NCBI RefSeq assembly: GCF_000718515.1
Contig: NZ_JNZS01000007.1
Location: forward strand, 124,001-188,000
DNA from: Micromonospora parva
Lineage (GTDB): Bacteria; Actinomycetota; Actinomycetes; Mycobacteriales; Micromonosporaceae
Length of the DNA stretch: 64,000 nt
Direction of reading: 5' to 3'
Shown: positions 58,803 through 64,000 of the stretch, one piece after another
How positions within the stretch are numbered: position 1 is the stretch's first letter
Layout: every line of letters begins with the position of its first letter
The notes under the pieces: generated by a model
What the model was told of the DNA's origin: nothing
The model's database searches: none
Seen by the model: only the letters and a program-made list of their open reading frames with translations
Translations under genes and position numbers: made by a program

Positions 58803-60071
58803 TCACCGACGACGACGGGCCATCCACTGCCAGATGTGGGTGCCGTTGAGGCTCGGGTCGTTGCGGGCCACGTAGATCCAGGACCAGTGCCCGGGGAACT
58901 GGTAGCCGTTCCACACGACGTGGTCGTACAGGGTGATCAGCGACCCTGGGATGAGGTCGTGCGCGTGGATCGTGTTGGTCTCGGGCGGCACGGTGTCGTC
59001 GTCGCGTGAGGTGACCAGCCAGGTCGGCGTGCGGATCCCGGCCAGCTCCGCGTCGGTGAGCAACGGGGGGCCCTCCCCGTCGAGCGGCTCGACAACACCG
59101 CAGATCGGCACCGACGCGGCGAACAGGTCCGGATAGGTCGAGGTCATCTCCAGCGACATGTAGCCGCCGTTGCTGCAACCGACCACGTAGATCCGGTCGG
59201 GGTCGACCCGCTTGCGGCGTACCAGGTCCTGGACGATCTCGCGGATCAGCGGGGCGAACCGGGGGCCGTCCTCCATCCAGTAGGAGGTGCTCTGCGGAGC
59301 GACGACGTACGCGCCGGAGAAGATCTGCTGTGCCTGCGGGGTGGCGAAGCCGAGCGCTCCACGGTTGGCACGCAGTGTGGTCTCGTTGTCGTAGTAGTCG
59401 TCGGGCAGCGAGGCACCCTCACCGCCGCCGTGCAGCCAGACGATCAGTGGCCGCCGACCGCGTCGGGGCGAGTGGTCGGGAGAGTACAGCCGGTACTTCA
59501 GGCCGGAGCCCGAGACGTGGTAGCTGAAGGCGTCCACCTCGGGGTTCGACAGCCCCGCCTGCACGAAGCGGCTGATGGTGACCGGCGAGCCGTGGCGTCG
59601 GACGATCGGGGTGTTCTGGGTGATGGTGTAGACGAGGTCCAGTTGGACGTTGCGGCCCCTGCTCAGGATGTACCCGAGGGTGCCGCCGCCGGGTTGACCC
59701 TCGCCGTGGCTCAACTCCAGCACGATGTTGCCGCGCCGGTCGAGCCGGGCCGCGGTCACCGTCCGGTCCAGGTCGTACTCGCTGAAGATCAGGTCGCCGG
59801 GAGCGATCGGGATCGGGCTGGTGGCCTTGGCGTGCACGGTGAACGTGGCGGGGGTCAGCCCGGCCGGGTCGATCGGCCCGAGCCGGCTGGTGTCGAGGGT
59901 GACCGAGGTAACCTGCTCGCCGCCGTCGAGGGTTGTCGCGTCGAGGGTGAAGCTCACGCTGGTGCGATGGTGGCCGTCGGGGTGGGCGGCCGCGAGGCCG
60001 GGCACTGCCAGGCCGATGGCGGCGCCGGCCCCACCGGCCAGCACGGTGCGACGAGTGACAGGCGTGGACAT
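58803..60071 (-). CDS. Exported polysaccharide esterase/depolymerase-like hydrolase (Tat-type signal)
   Basis: 422 residues from ATG 60071 with GGGGG six bases upstream. TRRTVLAGGAGAAIGLAVPGLAAA looks like a Tat signal. Residues 30-190 form a separate beta-rich domain (SFTLDATTLDGGEQVTSVTLDTSRLG). The alpha/beta-hydrolase domain has VWLHGGGEGA, nucleophile Ser in GCSNGGYMS, an Asp in SRDDDTVPP and a His near FPGHWSW. Similar to the feruloyl-esterase/PHB-depolymerase-like group (LpqC-like). It may remove ester groups from plant polymers, as its neighbours suggest. Confidence 0.83.
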   Translation of the reverse strand: MSTPVTRRTVLAGGAGAAIGLAVPGLAAAHPDGHHRTSVSFTLDATTLDGGEQVTSVTLDTSRLGPIDPAGLTPATFTVHAKATSPIPIAPGDLIFSEYDLDRTVTAARLDRRGNIVLELSHGEGQPGGGTLGYILSRGRNVQLDLVYTITQNTPIVRRHGSPVTISRFVQAGLSNPEVDAFSYHVSGSGLKYRLYSPDHSPRRGRRPLIVWLHGGGEGASLPDDYYDNETTLRANRGALGFATPQAQQIFSGAYVVAPQSTSYWMEDGPRFAPLIREIVQDLVRRKRVDPDRIYVVGCSNGGYMSLEMTSTYPDLFAASVPICGVVEPLDGEGPPLLTDAELAGIRTPTWLVTSRDDDTVPPETNTIHAHDLIPGSLITLYDHVVWNGYQFPGHWSWIYVARNDPSLNGTHIWQWMARRRR

Positions 60072-60089
60072 GCGGGCCCCCGTACCTAG

Positions 60090-60107
60090 CGATGTAGACA
60101 TACGTCG
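60090..60107. promoter_or_regulatory. Inverted repeat before the Tat-type esterase
   Basis: CGATGTA (60090-60096) and TACGTCG (60101-60107) around GACA, one mismatch. It lies 19 bases upstream of the esterase ATG and could be an operator. Confidence 0.3.
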
Positions 60108-60276
60108 ATGGCGTCTCAACGTAACGCCGCGGAGATCTACTGGCAACCGGTGCCGGCGCTGCCGTCCGGACCAGACTCCACCCGCCGTGAGAGACGCCTC
60201 CCATCCGGCGAGCAGGCCACCCGTTAGCCACCGGTCGTACTTTGGGACGATCTGGAGTCGCACCACCGTTCGTACG

Positions 60277-61425
60277 ATGGACCCCATGCACCCTCGCCTG
60301 CACGCGGTGTTGGCCGAGCCGCGTGTCTCACCCGCCCCGTCCCGGCTGTGGCGCGACTGGGCGGTGATCGCGGTCCTGACGCCGGCGATGCTGGTGGAAG
60401 GCGCTCTCCGACCCGATCTGCCGTGGCGGGTGGGCTGCGTCGTCGTCGCGCTCGCGCTGCTGCCCACCATCCTCTGGCGACGGACCAGGCCGCTCGCGAT
60501 GGTGGTGATCGCGTTCGGCGGCACGACTGTCGCCCCGTTCGTGCTGCCCGGCGATCCCTGTCAGTTGTTCACGGCGAGCTTTCTGGTCCTGCTGGTCTAC
60601 GCGCTGTTGCGGTGGGGCTCCGGTCGCGATGCCGTGATCGGGTCGTTCTTCGTGGTGGCGAAGGTGACCGCCGCCGGTGTGGTCGGCTCGATCGACGGCG
60701 GGGAACTCGTCGCCGGCTTCGCGGTGATGTTCGCCGCCGCCACGCTGGGTGTCGCGATCCGCTTCCGGGCCGCCGCCCGGCTGCGCGAGCTCGATCGGGT
60801 GAAGCTGTTGGAACGGGAACGACTCGCCCGCGACCTGCACGACACGGTGGCCCACCACGTGTCGGCGATGGCGATCCGCGCCCAGGCCGGCATCGCCGTG
60901 TCGGCGAGCCAGCCGCACGCAGCCGTCGAGGCGCTGCGCACCATCGAGGCCGAGGCGTCCCGTGCGCTCGCCGAGATGCGCGCGATGGTCCGCGTCCTGC
61001 GCCACGACCAGCCCGCCGACCGGGAGCCACACCCGCAGGTCGCCGACATCGGGCGGCTCGCCGGCCAGTTCCGCACCGGGCCGAACGTCGAGGTGAATCT
61101 GCGCGGCGACCTCAACGACCTCGCGCCCGGTGTCGGCTCCGCGCTCTACCGCCTGGCTCAGGAGTCGGTCACCAACGCCCGTCGCCACGCCCGGCACGCC
61201 ACCCGCATCGAGGTCAGCGTCGCGGCCGACGACACGTCGGTGCGGCTGCGGGTCAGCGACGACGGCGAGGCCGGGGCCGCCGGGCCGACCGGCTCACCCG
61301 GTTTCGGCCTGACGGGCATGAAGGAACGCGCCGATCTGCTCGGCGGCACCTGCCAGGCCGGGCCCAATCCCGACCGTGGCTGGACGGTCACGGCGGTGCT
61401 CCCGCGCCAGGGGGTCGGCGCGTGA
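60277..61425 (+). CDS. NarL-type sensor histidine kinase
   Basis: 382 residues from ATG 60277 (ATG 60286 in frame). Four or five hydrophobic helices in the first 150 residues, with no large extracellular loop. The HisKA_3 dimerisation helix is ERERLARDLHDTVAHHVSAMAIRAQAG with the phosphorylated His, and the ATPase domain has LYRLAQESVTNARRHA, VSDDGEAG and GFGLTGMKERADLLGG. It would phosphorylate the response regulator encoded next, with which it overlaps by 4 bases. The signal is unknown. Confidence 0.93.
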   Translation: MDPMHPRLHAVLAEPRVSPAPSRLWRDWAVIAVLTPAMLVEGALRPDLPWRVGCVVVALALLPTILWRRTRPLAMVVIAFGGTTVAPFVLPGDPCQLFTASFLVLLVYALLRWGSGRDAVIGSFFVVAKVTAAGVVGSIDGGELVAGFAVMFAAATLGVAIRFRAAARLRELDRVKLLERERLARDLHDTVAHHVSAMAIRAQAGIAVSASQPHAAVEALRTIEAEASRALAEMRAMVRVLRHDQPADREPHPQVADIGRLAGQFRTGPNVEVNLRGDLNDLAPGVGSALYRLAQESVTNARRHARHATRIEVSVAADDTSVRLRVSDDGEAGAAGPTGSPGFGLTGMKERADLLGGTCQAGPNPDRGWTVTAVLPRQGVGA

Positions 61426-62084
61426 CGGTTCGCGTGCTCGTGGCGGACGACCAGGAGATCGTTCGCACCGGCCTCACCATCATCCTGAACACTCAGCCCG
61501 GCATCGAGGTCGTCGGCGGCGCGGGCGACGGCCGGCAGGCGGTCGAGCTCGCCCGGCGGCTGCGCCCCGACGTGTGCCTCTTCGACATTCGCATGCCCGG
61601 CATGGACGGCATCGAGGCCACCCGGGCGCTCGCCGGCCCAACGGTCGCGCAGCCGCTCGCGGTGGTCGTCATCACGACCTTCGACCTCGACGAGTACGTG
61701 TACGCGGCGCTGCGGGCCGGCGCCCGCGGCTTCCTGCTCAAGGAGGCCGGTCCCGAGCTGCTCAGCCAGGCCGTGCACGCGGCGGCCAACGGGGACGCGC
61801 TGATCGCGCCGAGCGTCACCACCCGGCTGTTGAAGGCGTTCGCCGACGCGGACCCGGCCGCGCCGCGCCAGCAGCCCATCGACGCGCTCACCGACCGGGA
61901 GGAGCAGGTCCTGGTCGCCGTCGCGCGGGGACGCACCAACCAGGAGATCGCCGCGGAGCTGCACATCACGTTGAGCACCGTCAAGTCGCACGTGACCAGC
62001 CTGATGACCAAGCTGGGGGTGCGTAACCGGGTCGAGGTGGCGATGTGGGCGTACGAGACCAACCGCGGCCGGCGGCACTGGTGA
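61422..62084 (+). CDS. NarL/FixJ-type response regulator
   Basis: 220 residues from GTG 61422, overlapping the kinase stop (GTGA). Receiver domain VRVLVADDQEIVRTGLTIILNTQPGIEVVG with the phosphoacceptor Asp in DVCLFDIRMPGMDG and Lys in GFLLKEAGPE. C-terminal LuxR-type HTH: LTDREEQVLVAVARGRTNQEIAAELHITLSTVKSHVTSLMTKLGVRNRVE. Likely target: its own operon and the adjacent DUF2306 gene 98 bases downstream. Confidence 0.95.
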   Translation: MTVRVLVADDQEIVRTGLTIILNTQPGIEVVGGAGDGRQAVELARRLRPDVCLFDIRMPGMDGIEATRALAGPTVAQPLAVVVITTFDLDEYVYAALRAGARGFLLKEAGPELLSQAVHAAANGDALIAPSVTTRLLKAFADADPAAPRQQPIDALTDREEQVLVAVARGRTNQEIAAELHITLSTVKSHVTSLMTKLGVRNRVEVAMWAYETNRGRRHW

Positions 62085-62182
62085 GCGACATAGGTACGAC
62101 GGCGGTGTCCGACCATGGGCCGACCGGATCGCGGCCCATGTGCCGATGAGTGGGGCCGGGTACGGCGTCCACCATCGGTGGC

Positions 62183-62827
62183 ATGACGATGCGAGAGTGG
62201 CGGCTGCCGGCCGCGTTGATCCTGCTGGGCCTGATACCGATGCTCGCCGGAGCGGGACGGCTCACCGAGTTGGGCACCGGGCCGCAGGTCACCCCGGAGA
62301 ACGCCCGCTTCGTCGCCGATCCGCTGCCGGTGGTGCTGCACATCGTCGGCGCGGTGGTCTACACGGTCCTGGGCGCGTTCCAGTTCGTACCCCGGCTGCG
62401 CCGCCACCGTTGGCACCGCCGTGCCGGTCGGGTGCTCGTGCCGTGCGGGCTGACTGTCGCGTTCAGCGGCATGTGGATGGCCGTCGGGTACGACCTGCCG
62501 GCCCACGACAACGACGTGCTCGCCGGCATGCGGCTCGTCTTCGGCTCGGTCATGGCCGGTGCGATCCTGCTCGGTCTCGCCGCCGTGCTGCGCCAGGACA
62601 TCGACCGGCACCGCAGGTGGATGGTGCGCGGCTACGCGATCGGGTTGGGCGCCGGCACCCAGGCGTTCACCCACGCGCCGTACCTCATCGCGGTCGGCGA
62701 ACAGCCCGACGGGAACCTCCGGGCCGGCCTGGTGGTCGCCGGCTGGCTGATCAACCTTGCGGTGGCCGAATGGTATCTGCGGCGCCCGGCCCGGGCGGTC
62801 ACCGCGCCGGCCCTCACGCTGAGCTGA
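62183..62827 (+). CDS. DUF2306 membrane protein
   Basis: 214 residues from ATG 62183 (a second ATG is at 62189). Membrane segments: RLPAALILLGLIPMLAGAGR, PVVLHIVGAVVYTVLGAFQFVP, VLVPCGLTVAFSGMWMAVGY, LVFGSVMAGAILLGLAAVL and LRAGLVVAGWLINLAVAEWYL. The central H-R-W-H-R-R-A-G-R and D-I-D-R-H-R-R-W-M-V-R-G-Y-A motifs are typical of the family, which may bind haem or ions through these His residues; function unproven. Ends 14 bases inside the convergent IclR gene. Confidence 0.83.
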   Translation: MTMREWRLPAALILLGLIPMLAGAGRLTELGTGPQVTPENARFVADPLPVVLHIVGAVVYTVLGAFQFVPRLRRHRWHRRAGRVLVPCGLTVAFSGMWMAVGYDLPAHDNDVLAGMRLVFGSVMAGAILLGLAAVLRQDIDRHRRWMVRGYAIGLGAGTQAFTHAPYLIAVGEQPDGNLRAGLVVAGWLINLAVAEWYLRRPARAVTAPALTLS

Positions 62828-63635
62828 GCCCGTCGGCCGTCGGTGACCGGCTCAGACCGCCACGGATGTCCTCCTCGATCCGCTTCGCGGCGGCCAGCAG
62901 CGGCGGGAGCAGCTCCCGGCGGATCATCTCGAAGGACCCCCGGGTGGCGTGCGCGGAGACGTTCACCGCCGCGATCACCGAACCGTTCTCGCCGTGGATC
63001 GGCGCGGCCACCGAGCGCAGCCCCTCCTCCAACTCCTGGTCGACGATCGCGTACCCCTGGGCGGCGATCTTCGTGAGGACGGCGCGCAGCTTCGCCGGGT
63101 CGGTGACGGTGCGCCGGGTCAGCGGGCGCAGCTGCGCCGTGGCGAGGTAGTCGTCGAGCCACTCCGTCGGTTGCGCGGCGAGCAGCACCCGGCCCATGGA
63201 GGTGGCGTACGCGGGGAACCGGGTGCCGACGCTGATCCCCACCGTCATGATCCGTTTGGTGGGCACGCGGGCGACATAGACGACCTCGTCGCCGTCGAGC
63301 ACCGACACCGAGCAGGACTCGTGCACCCGCGCCACCAGCGCCTCCATGTGCCGCTGCGCGACCTCGGGCAGGCTGAGGCTGGACAGGTACGCGTAGCCGA
63401 GTTCGAGGATCCGGGCCCGCAGCGAGAAGAGCCGCCCGTCGGTGTGCACGTAGCCCAGCTCGACCAGGGTGAGCAGGAACCGGCGCGCGGCGGCCCGGGT
63501 CAACCCGGTCCTCCTGGCCACCTCGCTGAGGGTGAGCTGCGGATGGTCGCCGTCGAACGCGCGGATCACCGCGAGGCCGCGCTCCAGCGACTGAACGAAC
63601 TCCGGCGACCTGGTCGCCTCCTCGCTCACACTCAC
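62814..63635 (-). CDS. IclR-family regulator of the protocatechuate pathway (PcaR/PcaU type)
   Basis: 273 residues from a GTG overlapping the pcaC stop (GTGA). FVQSLERGLAVIRAFDGDHPQLTLSEVARRTGLTRAAARRFLLTLVELGYVHTDGRLFSL is the winged HTH start typical of the Pca/Pob branch. The effector domain follows (SCSVSVLDGDEVVYVARVPTKRIMTVGISVGTRFPAYATSMGRVLLA, VAAPIHGENGSVIAAVNVS). Members bind beta-ketoadipate or protocatechuate and control pca genes. Its position at the end of a pca operon supports this. Confidence 0.9.
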   Translation of the reverse strand: MSVSEEATRSPEFVQSLERGLAVIRAFDGDHPQLTLSEVARRTGLTRAAARRFLLTLVELGYVHTDGRLFSLRARILELGYAYLSSLSLPEVAQRHMEALVARVHESCSVSVLDGDEVVYVARVPTKRIMTVGISVGTRFPAYATSMGRVLLAAQPTEWLDDYLATAQLRPLTRRTVTDPAKLRAVLTKIAAQGYAIVDQELEEGLRSVAAPIHGENGSVIAAVNVSAHATRGSFEMIRRELLPPLLAAAKRIEEDIRGGLSRSPTADGLSSA

Positions 63636-63982
63636 CCGGCCTCCTGCCGCAGGGTCTCCCGGGCCACCGTGAACGCCCGGTTCGCCGCCGGTACACCAGC
63701 GTAGACGCCGACCTGGAGCAGGACCTCCGCCACCTCCTGCGGGCTCAGCCCGTTACGCAGCGCGGCCCGGACGTGCATCGCCAACTCGTCGTCGTGGTGC
63801 AGGGTGGCGAGCACGGCGAGGGTGATGCAACTACGGGTACGCCGGTCGAGGCCGGGCCGGCTCCACACCTCGCCCCACGCGTAGCGGGTGATGAAGTCCT
63901 GGAAGTCGGCGGTGAACTCGTCGGTGCCGGCGATCGCGCGGTCCACGTGCGCGTCGCCCAGCACCTGTCGACGTACCGTCAT
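63632..63982 (-). CDS. pcaC: 4-carboxymuconolactone decarboxylase
   Basis: 116 residues. AhpD-like fold: MTVRRQVLGDAHVDRAIAGTDEFTADFQDFITRYAWGEVWSRPGLDRRTRSCITLAVLATLHHDDELAMHVRAALRNGLSPQEVAEVLLQVGVYAGVPAANRAF is the complete PcaC pattern. It decarboxylates gamma-carboxymuconolactone to beta-ketoadipate enol-lactone in protocatechuate breakdown. Overlaps the regulator gene by 4 bases and has the end of another gene upstream, so it is part of a pca operon reaching past the right edge. Confidence 0.95.
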   Translation of the reverse strand: MTVRRQVLGDAHVDRAIAGTDEFTADFQDFITRYAWGEVWSRPGLDRRTRSCITLAVLATLHHDDELAMHVRAALRNGLSPQEVAEVLLQVGVYAGVPAANRAFTVARETLRQEAG

Positions 63983-64000
63983 GCCCGCCTCGTGCCGCTC
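63979..64000 (-). CDS. 3' end of an upstream pca-operon gene (partial)
   Basis: Only the last codons are in the window: an open frame ending in TGA overlaps the pcaC ATG as ATGA (63979-63982), coding for S-G-T-R-R-A. Such coupling usually means an upstream operon member; beta-ketoadipate enol-lactonase would be the customary neighbour, but six residues cannot show this. Confidence 0.35.

Overview
The window is high-GC actinomycete chromosome with strong GGAG-type ribosome sites, many GTG starts, several probably leaderless genes and many secreted polymer-degrading enzymes. Gene content and protein style suggest Micromonospora or a close relative; this is inference from composition and family resemblance, not a database match. 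No rRNA, tRNA, CRISPR array, integrase or insertion sequence was seen.

Positions 1-19150 form a hemicellulose (arabinoxylan) locus. It holds a sugar-binding lipoprotein (cut by the left edge), a secreted two-module CE1-type esterase whose first module has lost its catalytic His, a LacI regulator, a GH3 glycosidase divergent from a GH51 arabinofuranosidase, and a second secreted CE1-type esterase. A six-gene operon follows (binding protein, two permeases, enolase-superfamily dehydratase, FAH-fold 2-keto-3-deoxy-pentonate dehydratase, alpha-ketoglutaric semialdehyde dehydrogenase) with a divergent IclR regulator. Together they would release arabinose/xylose units, import sugar or sugar acid, and feed it non-phosphorylatively to 2-oxoglutarate. 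LacI-type operator sites lie near several of these genes and again before the GH43 gene at 54896.

Positions 19160-30850 are mixed: chorismate mutase, a frameshifted CDP-diacylglycerol diphosphatase relative, a TetR/hydrolase pair with two tandem palindromes, an LppX-like lipoprotein, a methyltransferase, WrbA, a third CE1-type esterase, an AlkD-like repair protein, an MFS exporter and small secreted or hypothetical proteins.

Positions 30900-37750 hold a compact peptidoglycan-sugar salvage cluster: murQ divergent from a sodium/solute symporter, anmK and an FAD/Fe-S D-lactate dehydrogenase. MurQ releases D-lactate, so the dehydrogenase would complete the route. Next to it (37760-41700) are three secreted cell-wall proteins (SpoIID, M23 and M15 types, two sharing a duplicated I36 module) and a membrane-anchored HTH regulator with an NBR1-like Ig domain, flanked by repeated GTCAG motifs.

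Positions 41800-54640 carry small secreted and membrane proteins, an MFS/CGNR-regulator divergent pair, a GNAT enzyme, a CBM2-Cip1-like secreted protein, a YciI/ECF42-type sigma pair, a TetR/ketopantoate-reductase-like pair with an operator inside the promoter, a VOC protein, a broken amidohydrolase tail and a membrane-anchored glutaredoxin. Positions 54700-60100 return to polysaccharide breakdown (GH43-AbfB, CBM13-beta-helix, Tat-type esterase). The right end has a NarL-type two-component system, a DUF2306 membrane protein and the start of a protocatechuate (pca) operon with its IclR regulator.
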